This document shows positions 16,688-24,678 of a stretch of 64,000 nt of DNA, piece by piece. The stretch is from Achromobacter veterisilvae (GTDB lineage Bacteria > Pseudomonadota > Gammaproteobacteria > Burkholderiales > Burkholderiaceae_B). Position 1 is the first letter of the stretch. Every line of letters begins with the position of its first letter. The translations under genes and the position numbers were made by a program. The stretch lies in the NCBI RefSeq assembly GCF_900496975.1, contig NZ_UFQC01000020.1:1-64000 (forward strand). Reading direction: 5' to 3'. Under the pieces are notes generated by a model. It was not told the DNA's origin and ran no database searches. It worked only from the letters and a program-made list of their open reading frames with translations.

Positions 16688-17413
16688 ATGTCCACAGTTT
16701 CCGGAGCGGGAGTCGGCGGCGTATCGGGCCTGGACCTGAGCTCGATGGACCTGGAGACCGCGCTGATGGCGGTGCAGAACCAGCGCGCCCAGTTGCTGGA
16801 GGACGCCTTGCGCCAGCAGCTCGATTCGGTCAACGCCCGCAATGCCGAAATGGCCGGCCTGAACGACTCGATCACCGCCAAGTCGGCCGAGAACAACAAG
16901 CTGGACGAGGCCAGCCTCTCCATGCAGAACCAGATCGCCGAACTGCGCGACCTGCAATCGCGGCTGAAGGCCAGCGAATGCCCGAATCCCGACGGCTGGT
17001 ACGGGCTGTCCTGGGGGCAGGGCGACGACAAGGCGCTGTCCCACTCCACGCTGGACCAGATCAAGGCTTCCGGCCTGACCATCCCCACGGGCGCGGACGC
17101 GCCGCGCGACGTGGACGGCAACGGCACCATGGACGCCAAGGGGAAGGTGGTGGCCGGCTGGCAGAAGGAGATCGACGACAAGGTGGCGGCGCTGGAAGAG
17201 AGCATCAAGCAGAACGCCGCCACGGTCGAGGCCAACAAGACCGAAATGGCGTCCATGAAGAACCAGGTGGACGCGCTGGGCAATACGCAGCAAATGGAAA
17301 TGCTGCGGTTGCAGGGCATGACCGGCAAGCGCAACGAAGCCTTCGACGTAATGACGAATTTCCTCAAGAAGATGCAGGACAGCCGGTCCAGCATCATCGG
17401 CAACATGCGTTGA
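16688..17413 (+). CDS. bsp22: Bsp22-like type III filament/tip protein, copy 1
   Basis: The 241-residue, cysteine-poor helical protein has the N-terminal segment DLSSMDLETALMAVQNQRAQ and the C-terminal EAFDVMTNFLKKMQDSRSS found in Bordetella Bsp22, which polymerises at the needle tip into a filament bridging to the host membrane. An AGGAGAAG ribosome-binding site precedes the ATG. Its middle (about residues 80-165) differs completely from that of the copy immediately downstream, while the two ends are shared. It is the first gene of the rightward operon. Confidence 0.82.
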   Translation: MSTVSGAGVGGVSGLDLSSMDLETALMAVQNQRAQLLEDALRQQLDSVNARNAEMAGLNDSITAKSAENNKLDEASLSMQNQIAELRDLQSRLKASECPNPDGWYGLSWGQGDDKALSHSTLDQIKASGLTIPTGADAPRDVDGNGTMDAKGKVVAGWQKEIDDKVAALEESIKQNAATVEANKTEMASMKNQVDALGNTQQMEMLRLQGMTGKRNEAFDVMTNFLKKMQDSRSSIIGNMR

Positions 17414-17421
17414 CGCGGCGG

Positions 17422-17442
17422 GCCGCGCCGCCTTGGCGCGGC
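17422..17442 (+). terminator. Stem-loop after bsp22 copy 1
   Basis: GCCGCGCC and GGCGCGGC pair around a 5-nt loop 9 nt after the stop codon, directly before a second GGAACT promoter-like element. There is no U-tract, so it may attenuate or stabilise the upstream mRNA rather than terminate fully. Confidence 0.45.
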
Positions 17443-17444
17443 GT

Positions 17445-17469
17445 GGAACTTCCGGCCCCGTGCCGTTAC
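17445..17469 (+). promoter_or_regulatory. Candidate BtrS promoter for bsp22 copy 2
   Basis: GGAACT at 17445-17450, 16-nt spacer, TACTTATGC from 17467. It repeats the layout of the divergent promoters at 16.5 kb and gives the second filament gene and the translocator genes their own start point. Confidence 0.62.
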
Positions 17470-17555
17470 TTATGCTGTATGCGGGGCCGGGAAGATCCGG
17501 ACCCCGGTGCGGCGCCCCGGATGCGCGGCAGCGCGCCACCCTTGGAGAACGAACA

Positions 17556-18158
17556 ATGAGCAACCCAGTCGGCGGCGCCAACGGCGCCGGCAGCATCGGC
17601 CAGATCGACCTGTCCACCATGGATCTGGAGACCGCCCTCATGATGGTGCAGGGCGAGCGCGTCAAGCTGCTGGACGCGCAATTGCAGAACCAGATCAATG
17701 AAGTGCAGAAGCGCAATACCGAGATCGCCAAGCTGAACGACGCCATGAACAGCCTGAACGCGCTGGCGGGCCTGTTCAAGTCCGGCAAGGACGGCGCCAC
17801 CAAGATGAAGGACGGCGGCATTCCCGACTGGAACAAGGCCGGAACGGAAAACGACAACCGCTACAACCAGATGCGCGACGCGATGTGGACGGCCATGGGC
17901 GAGGCCGGCATGGACCTCAACACCGACAAGTACCAGTTGAAGGTGAACGGCGGCGTCAGCGACGTCACCAAGGGCAGCATCGAGACCGCCATCCAGGCCA
18001 TCAAGAACAAGGTGGACGCGCTGTCGAACACCCAGCAGATGGACATGACCCGCCTGCAGGGCATGACCAACAAGCGCAACGAGGCCTTCGACGTGATGAC
18101 GAACTTCATCAAGAAGATGCAGGACAGCCGCTCGTCCATCATCGGCAACATGCGTTGA
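17556..18158 (+). CDS. Bsp22-like type III filament/tip protein, copy 2
   Basis: The 200-residue protein starts at the ATG at 17556, with GGAG 8 nt upstream. It shares IDLSTMDLETALMMVQ at the N-terminus and EAFDVMTNFIKKMQDSRSS at the C-terminus with the preceding protein; 44 of the last 50 residues are identical. The central region (about 70-140) is shorter and unrelated. Its length is close to that of the single Bsp22 described in B. bronchiseptica (about 205 residues), so this copy may be the orthologue. Both presumably form tip filaments. Confidence 0.82.
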   Translation: MSNPVGGANGAGSIGQIDLSTMDLETALMMVQGERVKLLDAQLQNQINEVQKRNTEIAKLNDAMNSLNALAGLFKSGKDGATKMKDGGIPDWNKAGTENDNRYNQMRDAMWTAMGEAGMDLNTDKYQLKVNGGVSDVTKGSIETAIQAIKNKVDALSNTQQMDMTRLQGMTNKRNEAFDVMTNFIKKMQDSRSSIIGNMR

Positions 18159-18195
18159 CCGAATCACCCATCCATCCCGAATCCGGAAGACCGAC

Positions 18196-18492
18196 ATGAG
18201 CCAGAAGAAGACCCCCGAACAGATCCACGCCGACGCCGAGCGCGCGCTGGACGACGCGCGCCGCGCCCTGGAGCGGGCCGACGAGTTCTACCGGGACCAG
18301 GGCCTGAACCCGGACAAGGTGCGCGCCGTGAGCGCCGAGCGCCTGGGACCGAAGGAGCGCGAAGAGGCCGAGGCGCTGTTCCGCCAGGATCTGGAGGCGG
18401 TGGAGAACGAGGTGGCGCAGGAACTGGCCCGCCAGAGCTTCGCCGCGCCGGCGGCCGCCGGCGGCATGAAGAAAATGCGTCCCATGGTGTGA
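18196..18492 (+). CDS. Small charged helical protein in the filament/translocator operon
   Basis: The 98-residue protein (MSQKKTPEQIHADAERALDD...) is highly charged, with heptad-like helices and no membrane segment or cysteine, and ends in GGMKKMRPMV. It lies between the second bsp22 and bcrH1. I do not recognise a family. Size, helicity and position resemble small chaperones of EspA-type filament proteins such as CesA, so a chaperone for the Bsp22 proteins is a reasonable guess, but only a guess. Confidence 0.72.
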   Translation: MSQKKTPEQIHADAERALDDARRALERADEFYRDQGLNPDKVRAVSAERLGPKEREEAEALFRQDLEAVENEVAQELARQSFAAPAAAGGMKKMRPMV

Positions 18493-18524
18493 GGCGGGCG
18501 CCGCCCCGGAACTAGGAGAGCGAC

Positions 18525-19037
18525 ATGAGTCTGACCCCGGAAGAGAACGCCGTCCTGGCGCGCAACCTCGAGGCCGCCATGGAAGAGGCCACCGGCGGGC
18601 TGGCCAGCTACATACGCGCGGGCGGCAAGCTCGGCGACGTGCTGGGGCTGGCACCGGCGGAGCTGGAGGCGATGTACTCGCTGGGCCATGCCCTGTACGA
18701 GCAGCAGCGCTACAGCGAGTCGTTCAAGGTGTTCTCGGCGCTGGTCACCTACGACCACACGCAGCCTCGCTACGGGCTGGCGCTGGCGGCCGCCAGCCGC
18801 ATGCTGGGCCGGCACGAAGACGCCTTGCGCCAGTACCTGCCGGCCATCGCGGCCGATCCGCTGGATCCGGCGCCGCTGTACTACAGCGCCGAATCGCTGG
18901 TCGAACTGGGACGCCGCGACGAAGCCATCGAGGCGCTGGATACCGTCGCCGCGATGTGCGAAGGCGAGGACAAGCACGCCACCGTGGCGGCGCGGGCGAG
19001 GGTCCTGCGCGACGCCCTGGCGGGACCGCAGGCCTGA
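18525..19037 (+). CDS. bcrH1: SycD/LcrH-type class II chaperone
   Basis: The 170-residue protein contains three TPR-like repeats (LEAMYSLGHALYEQQRYSES, RYGLALAAASRMLGRHEDAL, APLYYSAESLVELGRRDEAI), the diagnostic structure of class II chaperones (SycD, SicA, IpgC) that hold hydrophobic translocators. It directly precedes bopD and bopB. A second, different SycD-like chaperone follows bopB, so each translocator may have its own. Confidence 0.88.
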   Translation: MSLTPEENAVLARNLEAAMEEATGGLASYIRAGGKLGDVLGLAPAELEAMYSLGHALYEQQRYSESFKVFSALVTYDHTQPRYGLALAAASRMLGRHEDALRQYLPAIAADPLDPAPLYYSAESLVELGRRDEAIEALDTVAAMCEGEDKHATVAARARVLRDALAGPQA

Positions 19038-19085
19038 ACCCTGCCGGGCGCCACGGGCGCGCGGCCAAGATACTGGAGCCATTCC

Positions 19086-19889
19086 ATGAACATCAATTCC
19101 GTAGGCGCGGGCGGCGCGAACCTGCCGTCCAACCTCGAAGACCTGGTCAAGAGCACGTCTCCCGACGTCATCAAGGCTGCGCAGAACAGCTTCCAGGAGA
19201 TCGCGTCCGAGAACGACGCCTTCATGCAGAAAATGCTGGGCACGCTGGGCCAGGCGGGCGGCACCGGTCCGCTGCAGACGCCGGAAGGGCGGTCCGGCGC
19301 CGACGTCGGCGCCACGCTGGGCGCGCTGTCGGGCCTGGGCGAGCAGGAATTGCAGACCGACATCTACGCCTTCATGATGCTGTTCCAGCAGTTGGCGCAG
19401 ACGATGCGCTCGTCGGCGCGGGAAGTGCGCGCCAACGAGCTGCAGGCTCAGGTCGACACCCTCAAGGGCGCCGCGGACGAGATGCGCAAGGCCGCGCAGG
19501 AACGCATGATCGGCGCCATGACGCAGGGCGCCTTCCAGATCGCGGGCGGCCTGGCGCAAGTGGGGGCGGGCTTCAAGCAGGGCAGCGTGCTGAACGCGGG
19601 CGGCTCCGAAAGCCTGGCCAAGAGCTATTCCGACAAGGGGGCGGGCGTCTCCGGCGTGGCCAGCGGCATCGGCACCATGGTGAATGCCGCGCAGGAGCGC
19701 AAGGCCGCCGAGCACGACGCCAAGCGTTCCGAGATGGAGGCGCAGGCCAAGGTGCATGAATCCGGCATGCAGCAGGCCAGCGAAATGGCGCAGCAGATGA
19801 TGGACGTGATCCGCGACGTGCGCGACAAGCTGTCGGCCATCGAGCAGTCGCGGATGGAAACGAACCGCGGCATCGCCCGCAACATCTGA
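19086..19889 (+). CDS. bopD: Type III translocator, YopD/EspB-like
   Basis: The 267-residue protein has one moderately hydrophobic segment (MIGAMTQGAFQIAGGLAQVG, about 140-160) between amphipathic, coiled-coil-rich regions (QEMAQQMMDVIRDVRDK-type helix near the C-terminus). This is the layout of the minor translocator (YopD, IpaC, EspB), which with BopB forms the pore in the host membrane. It is somewhat shorter than the roughly 313 residues I recall for Bordetella BopD. It lies between bcrH1 and bopB. Confidence 0.85.
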   Translation: MNINSVGAGGANLPSNLEDLVKSTSPDVIKAAQNSFQEIASENDAFMQKMLGTLGQAGGTGPLQTPEGRSGADVGATLGALSGLGEQELQTDIYAFMMLFQQLAQTMRSSAREVRANELQAQVDTLKGAADEMRKAAQERMIGAMTQGAFQIAGGLAQVGAGFKQGSVLNAGGSESLAKSYSDKGAGVSGVASGIGTMVNAAQERKAAEHDAKRSEMEAQAKVHESGMQQASEMAQQMMDVIRDVRDKLSAIEQSRMETNRGIARNI

Positions 19890-19915
19890 GCCGGCGGACG
19901 CCAGGAGATCCCCAC

Positions 19916-21139
19916 ATGAATTCCATTTCTCCCAACATCGGTAGCCCGGCGCTGCCGCCGGGCGCCAGCCTGCCGGGCGACGCCGGCGCGTCGGCGGCCC
20001 AGGCCGCGCAGGCGACCGCCAAGGTCCGCGAACTGCTCGATACCTTCATGAGCATGGCGGGTTCGCTGCCGGACGCCAAGGGCGCGGGAGCGGGCCGCAC
20101 CGACGGCATCTTCAACGGCAACGGCGCGCCCACGCTGGAGCCGCCGGTGCAATCTTTCTCCGCCAACGACATGATCGACCTGTTGCGCAGCATCCGGTCC
20201 AAGTCGGATGCCGCGCAGATTTCCAGCGCCAAGGAAAACCTGGCCACCGCGCGGACCAAGATGGAGAAGAACAACGAGGCGCAGTTGCAGAAGATCCAGG
20301 ACTACGTGAAGAAATGCGAGGAAGCCGCCAGCAAGGGCGTCCTGGGCAAGATCTTCGGCTGGATCGGCAAGATCGCCGCGGTGGTGTTTTCGGCCATCGC
20401 CGTGGTCGCGCTGTCGGCGGGGTCGGTGGTCACCGGGGGCGCGGCCGCGCCGCTGCTGGCCCTGGCGGTGATGGGCCTGATCGGCTCGACCATCGCGCTG
20501 GCGGATCAGATATCCAAGGAGTGCGGCGGGCCCGAGATCAGCCTGAGCAACCTCATGACCACCGTCGCCAGCAAGTTCCTGCAGGCCTGCGGCGTCGACG
20601 AGGAAACCGCGCAGCGCATCGGCAAAGTGGTCGCCGGGGTGGTGGGGCTGGCGTCGCCCGCCCTGCTGATGATCGAGCCGGGCCTGTTGGGCGGCCTGGC
20701 CGGCGGCATCGCCGAACTGGCGGGCGCGGACCAGAAGACCACCATGGCCCTGACCCTGGCCTTTGGCATCGTGGCGGCCGTCGCGGTGGGCGCCGTGACC
20801 ATCGCCGCCTCGGGCGGCACCAGCGCGGTCAGCACCGCGTCGCGCGTGCTGGCGGCCGTCGGCCAGGCCACGCAGGGCATGACGCAGATAGCGCAGGGCG
20901 CGGTCAAGATCTCGGTCGCCAAGACCAAGAGCGAGGCCGAGAACATCCAGGCGGACAAGAAGGAAATGGAAGCCGCCACGCGCAAGCTCCAGGCCAAGAT
21001 GGAAGAAGCCCAGGAAGAGATCACCAAGGTGATCCAGCAGATGGAAGAGGGCCTGCGCATGGTGTCGCAGATGATCAACGGCGCCGCCGACAGCATGTCG
21101 CAGATCACCGCGAACATGGGCAAGCGGATGGCCGTCTGA
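19916..21139 (+). CDS. bopB: Type III translocator, YopB-like
   Basis: The 407-residue protein has a strongly hydrophobic double segment around residues 155-195 (VVFSAIAVVALSAGSVVTGG), further hydrophobic stretches around 240-300 (FGIVAAVAVGAVTIAASGG), and long coiled coils before and after them (ending QADKKEMEAATRKLQAKMEE). This is the major translocator pattern of YopB/IpaB/EspD, which inserts into the host membrane. Length matches BopB (about 400). Confidence 0.9.
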   Translation: MNSISPNIGSPALPPGASLPGDAGASAAQAAQATAKVRELLDTFMSMAGSLPDAKGAGAGRTDGIFNGNGAPTLEPPVQSFSANDMIDLLRSIRSKSDAAQISSAKENLATARTKMEKNNEAQLQKIQDYVKKCEEAASKGVLGKIFGWIGKIAAVVFSAIAVVALSAGSVVTGGAAAPLLALAVMGLIGSTIALADQISKECGGPEISLSNLMTTVASKFLQACGVDEETAQRIGKVVAGVVGLASPALLMIEPGLLGGLAGGIAELAGADQKTTMALTLAFGIVAAVAVGAVTIAASGGTSAVSTASRVLAAVGQATQGMTQIAQGAVKISVAKTKSEAENIQADKKEMEAATRKLQAKMEEAQEEITKVIQQMEEGLRMVSQMINGAADSMSQITANMGKRMAV

Positions 21140-21175
21140 CGCCCGCCCCGCACGACAATGCAACAAGGAAAGGAA

Positions 21176-21637
21176 ATGGCCGATAGCGCAATTCAACGGG
21201 ACGAGTTTGGCGAGGCGCTCTACCGCGGGCTGGAAGGCCTGCCGTCCAATGGGCGCCTGACGCCCGAGCAACTGGAGGTGGTGTACGCGCTGGCGTACGC
21301 GCATGCCGCGCAGGAGCAGTACGCGCAGGCGCTGCCGGTGTTCGCCTTCCTGGCGCAGTATGGCCCGACCCGCAAGCACTACCTGGTGGGGCTGGGCGTG
21401 TGCCTGCAGATGCTGGGCCGGACCGAGGAGGCCATCACGATCTATTCGCTGGTGCTCACCCTGTATCCGGATTCGTGGCACACGGCCCTGAGGGTCGCCG
21501 AATGCCAGCTTGCGGCCCAGCAACTCGACCAGGCGCGCCGCACGCTGGAACTGCTGCGCACGCCCGGCACGCCGGAGGACGTGCGCGCGCGGGCCGAGGC
21601 GCTGCTGCAATTGTCTGCGCGGGAGGCCGCGACATGA
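21176..21637 (+). CDS. bcrH2: Second SycD/LcrH-type chaperone
   Basis: The 153-residue TPR protein (LEVVYALAYAHAAQEQYAQA, YLVGLGVCLQMLGRTEEAIT) starts at the ATG at 21176, which follows the AAGGAAAGG ribosome-binding sequence; an earlier ATG at 21158 has none. It belongs to the same class as BcrH1 but is clearly divergent. Position after bopB makes the translocators its likely clients. Confidence 0.85.
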   Translation: MADSAIQRDEFGEALYRGLEGLPSNGRLTPEQLEVVYALAYAHAAQEQYAQALPVFAFLAQYGPTRKHYLVGLGVCLQMLGRTEEAITIYSLVLTLYPDSWHTALRVAECQLAAQQLDQARRTLELLRTPGTPEDVRARAEALLQLSAREAAT

Positions 21638-21640
21638 AAC

Positions 21641-22099
21641 ATGGACGATAGCGCCCTTACCCCCCACGCGCCCGCAGTGGCCCAAGCCGCTATGGCTCAA
21701 GCCGTCTCCATGGAGACGGCTGTTGTGCTTCTGGCGGACGACGCCAGGCTGCTGGCGGAAGTCGGCTTCCTGGCCGCCGGCGCGGGCGACGCCGCCCGCG
21801 CCGAAACCATTTTTTCCGCGCTGCGGCGCCTGCGGCCCGGCCAGGCGTATCCGGCGATCGGCCTGGCCGTGGCCTGGCTGAACGCCGGCCGCGCGCCGGA
21901 TGCCGTGCGCCTGCTGGAGAGCGCCGTGCTTGCCGATCCCGCCGAAAGGCCGCTGCTGGACGCGTGGCGCGGCTTTGCGCTGCAGTTGGCCGGCCGCAGC
22001 CAGGAAAGCGCGCGCCTGCTGGAAGCGGTGGCGCGCGGCGACGGAGAAGGCGCGCGCCTGGCGCGCGCGCTGCTGGGCCTGCCGCAGGAGGACGCATGA
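21641..22099 (+). CDS. bcr4: TPR protein in the bcr4 position (HrpB1/YscG-like)
   Basis: The 152-residue protein carries TPR-like helices (LADDARLLAEVGFLAAGAGD, FSALRRLRPGQAYPAIGLA, LNAGRAPDAVRLLESAVLA). It sits just before bscI, where I recall Bordetella has bcr4, a chaperone for the inner-rod protein BscI. Alternatively it could be the YscG-like partner of BscE for the needle subunit, since YscG is also a small TPR protein and no other candidate exists in the locus. The symbol is given by position only. Confidence 0.55.
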   Translation: MDDSALTPHAPAVAQAAMAQAVSMETAVVLLADDARLLAEVGFLAAGAGDAARAETIFSALRRLRPGQAYPAIGLAVAWLNAGRAPDAVRLLESAVLADPAERPLLDAWRGFALQLAGRSQESARLLEAVARGDGEGARLARALLGLPQEDA

Positions 22100-22145
22100 T
22101 GCGCGCCGCGGCTGCTTGTGATCATCGACTTTGGAGTTAGCGTAC

Positions 22146-22562
22146 ATGGAAATCGCCGCGCTTTCGGCCGCTTTGCCGCCCATCTTGTCCACGCCGCCAA
22201 CGCCGCCCGCGCAACTGGCCACCGAACGCTTCAACGCCGTCATGAGTGCGCCCGAAGCCGGGGCGCCCTCCCTGACGGGCTTGCAGTCGGCGCTGCAATC
22301 GGCCTTCGCGGCGCCGGTGGACACCGCGCCGCAGACCCTGGGCAACCAGATCCTGGCCAGCCTGCGCAGCACCACCACGGAATACTCGGAGAAGTGGCAA
22401 GGCATATCGAGCCGGATGGACGCCATTTCCTCGCAGCCTTCGGTGGCCGACATGATGCGCCTGCAGGCGGACCTGCTGCAGGTGTCGGTGCAGTATGAAA
22501 TGGTGAGCAAGGCGGTATCGCGCACCACGCAGAACATCGATTCGCTGGTCAGGATGTCGTGA
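22146..22562 (+). CDS. bscI: Type III inner-rod protein
   Basis: The 138-residue protein starts at the ATG at 22146 with GGAG 9 nt upstream; an in-frame TTG at 22131 would overlap that site. The C-terminal helix (MMRLQADLLQVSVQYEMVSK...NIDSLVRMS) is the conserved polymerisation segment of SctI proteins (YscI, PrgJ), which form the rod under the needle. The stop codon overlaps the bscJ start. Confidence 0.87.
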   Translation: MEIAALSAALPPILSTPPTPPAQLATERFNAVMSAPEAGAPSLTGLQSALQSAFAAPVDTAPQTLGNQILASLRSTTTEYSEKWQGISSRMDAISSQPSVADMMRLQADLLQVSVQYEMVSKAVSRTTQNIDSLVRMS

Positions 22563-23395
22563 TGCGGGACGTCTCCGGTTTGTCCTTTTTTACCGCGGCC
22601 AGGAAGCGGGGCGTGTCGGCCTTGCGGGTGCTGGCCATCGGCCTGACGCTGGCCCTGGCCGCCTGCGGCTCGCGGGTGGAGCTGTTCTCGGCCGCGAATG
22701 AGAGCGAGGCCAACGAGGTGCTGTCGGTGCTGCTCGACGCCGGCATCTCGGCGCAGAAGGCCGTCACCAAGACCGGCGTGGCCGTGTCGGTGGACGGCCA
22801 GCAGGTGGCGCGCGCGCTGGACATCCTGCGCGCGCGCGGGCTGCCGCGCGAACGCTTCGACGGCATGGGGCAGATATTCCGCAAGGAAGGCCTGGTGTCC
22901 TCGCCCCTGGAAGAGCGGGCTCGATATATCTACGCGCTGTCGCAGGAACTGACCAACACGCTGTCGCAGATGGACGGCGTGCTGGCGGCCCGCGTGCACG
23001 TGGTGCTGCCGGAGCGCGGCGGGGTGGGCGAGAACACCACGCCGTCGACGGCCGCGGTGTTCATCAAGCATCAGGCCGGCTACAACCTGGATGCCCTGCA
23101 GCCGCAGATCCGCAAGCTGGTCACCCACGCGATTCCGGGCCTGACCGAGGACCGCGTGTCGATCGCGCTGGTGTCGGCGCAGCCGGCAGCCGGCCAGCCG
23201 GCGGGCGGCGCCATGCGCCAGGTGCTGGGCATCGAGGTGGCGGACGGGTCGTCGGGCGTGCTGACCGCCTGGCTGGTGGCCTTGGCCTTGCTGGTGGTGG
23301 CGCTGGCCGGCGCGGTCGGCTGGCTGCTCTGGCGCTACGGCGCGCCGGTGCGCGCCAAGGCCGAGCGCCGCGAGCCCGCGGGCGAGGTCCGTTGA
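22562..23395 (+). CDS. bscJ: Inner-membrane ring lipoprotein (SctJ)
   Basis: The 277-residue YscJ/PrgK/FliF-family lipoprotein has a signal ending in the lipobox LAAC (C35). The ring-building modules follow (VELFSAANESEANEVLSVLL; ARVHVVLPERGGVGEN; TPSTAAVFIKHQAGYNL), with a C-terminal membrane helix near 240-260. With BscD it builds the inner-membrane ring. The start overlaps the bscI stop (TGATG). Confidence 0.94.
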   Translation: MRDVSGLSFFTAARKRGVSALRVLAIGLTLALAACGSRVELFSAANESEANEVLSVLLDAGISAQKAVTKTGVAVSVDGQQVARALDILRARGLPRERFDGMGQIFRKEGLVSSPLEERARYIYALSQELTNTLSQMDGVLAARVHVVLPERGGVGENTTPSTAAVFIKHQAGYNLDALQPQIRKLVTHAIPGLTEDRVSIALVSAQPAAGQPAGGAMRQVLGIEVADGSSGVLTAWLVALALLVVALAGAVGWLLWRYGAPVRAKAERREPAGEVR

Positions 23396-23397
23396 TC

Positions 23398-24054
23398 ATG
23401 GAACCGGCGGCAAGCGCGCTGGGACGGCGGCTGGTTGAGTTCAACCAGTTGCCCAGCCGCACCCTGCATCCCAGCCGCCATGCGGCTTTCGCGCCGGCCG
23501 CCGCCCTCGAGGCGATGGCGGGCGCGCCGGCCTTGGCCGCGGCCTGGCATCGCCACTGGTCGCGGGACATCCTGCGGGGGCTGGGCCTGCTGGAGCGGCC
23601 GGTGACGGACGCCGGCCGGCCCGAACTGGCCCTGGCGCTCCTGGCGCCGGACGCCCTGGCGCAGTGCGCGCGGCGCCTGGGCGCCGTGCTTTGTGGTCCG
23701 CGCCTGCGCCGCGCCATCGCGGGCGACGAGGTGCGGCTGCTGATCGGCGGCCTGGGCGCCGACCTGATGGACTTTGCGCGCCGCACGGCCGCCGGACTGC
23801 ATGCCGGCATCGCCGAGAGCGCGGCATGGCCGGCCGAGCAGGCCGCCGCCGCGGTCGACGCGCTGGGCCGGGGCGCGCTGCGCGCCGCGTTGAGCGGCGC
23901 GGGCCCCGAACTGCTGCTGCGCGCCGAACTGAAACTGCCTGAGCTGCCGGCTCAGGATTCCCCCCTGCCTGCCGCCGACGCCTTGTCGCTTGGCCTGTCG
24001 ATACTGAAGAACACGGATCCCACATGGCATTCCTCATTCCCCGCGATCCGCTGA
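23398..24054 (+). CDS. bscK: SctK-family sorting-platform protein
   Basis: The 218-residue protein has the conserved N-terminal FNQLPSRTLHPSRH found in YscK/HrpD-type proteins. SctK proteins link the cytoplasmic sorting platform (BscQ, BscL, BscN) to the inner ring. The ATG at 23398 follows the bscJ stop by 2 nt, and the 3' end overlaps bscL by 31 nt. Confidence 0.8.
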   Translation: MEPAASALGRRLVEFNQLPSRTLHPSRHAAFAPAAALEAMAGAPALAAAWHRHWSRDILRGLGLLERPVTDAGRPELALALLAPDALAQCARRLGAVLCGPRLRRAIAGDEVRLLIGGLGADLMDFARRTAAGLHAGIAESAAWPAEQAAAAVDALGRGALRAALSGAGPELLLRAELKLPELPAQDSPLPAADALSLGLSILKNTDPTWHSSFPAIR

Positions 24055-24677
24055 CGCCCCGCGACCCGGCCGGCGACGCCTCGGTCGGCCGCATCGACCC
24101 CGCGGCGCGCGTGCTGCGGGCCGCCGACCGCGCGGCCTGGGCCGGCGCGCAGGAACTGCTGGCCCAGGCGCGGGCCCAGGCCGACGCCATCGTCGGCGGC
24201 GCGCAGGCGGCGTACGAGCAGGAGAGCCGGCGCGGCTACGAGGAGGGGCGCGAGTCGGCGCTGTTGGACCAGGCCGAGAAAATGATAGAGACCGTCGGCC
24301 GCACGGTCGAGTACTTCGCCGGCGTCGAGAACGAGATGGTGGAACTGGTGATGGCGGCGGTGCGCAAGGTCGTGGACGGCTTCGACGACCGCGAGAAAGT
24401 GATGGTGGTGGTGCGCAACGCCCTGGCCGTCGTGCGCAACCAGAAGCAGATGACCCTGCGGCTGAACCCGGCCGAAGTGGATATGGTGCGGGAGCAGATC
24501 AACGACCTGCTGGCGGCCTATCCCGGCGTGGGCTACCTGGACATCCTGGCCGACGGCCGGCTGGCGCGCGGCGCCTGCATCCTGGAAAGCGAGATCGGCA
24601 TGGTCGAGGCCAGCCTCGAGGGCCAGATCCAGGCGCTGCGCCAGGCATTCCAGCGCACGCTGGGCAGCCGGGTCTAG
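24024..24677 (+). CDS. bscL: ATPase stator (SctL/FliH family)
   Basis: The 217-residue protein has an N-terminal coiled coil rich in Ala/Gln ([20 protein letters not shown]) and a C-terminal E2-stator-like domain ([37 protein letters not shown]), as in YscL/FliH. It binds and restrains the BscN ATPase in the sorting platform. It overlaps bscK and ends 1 bp before bscN. Confidence 0.92.
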   Translation: MAFLIPRDPLTPRDPAGDASVGRIDPAARVLRAADRAAWAGAQELLAQARAQADAIVGGAQAAYEQESRRGYEEGRESALLDQAEKMIETVGRTVEYFAGVENEMVELVMAAVRKVVDGFDDREKVMVVVRNALAVVRNQKQMTLRLNPAEVDMVREQINDLLAAYPGVGYLDILADGRLARGACILESEIGMVEASLEGQIQALRQAFQRTLGSRV

Positions 24678-24678
24678 G

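Noticed and set aside
19625..23128. 1167-codon minus-strand open frame opposite the bopD-bscJ genes
   Set aside because: Spans several real genes and their junctions on the other strand; arginine/histidine-rich shadow with no domain.
23398..24054. Frameshift between bscK and bscL because of their 31-bp overlap
   Set aside because: Both frames are complete, have family-like ends and normal lengths; overlapping genes are usual throughout this operon.
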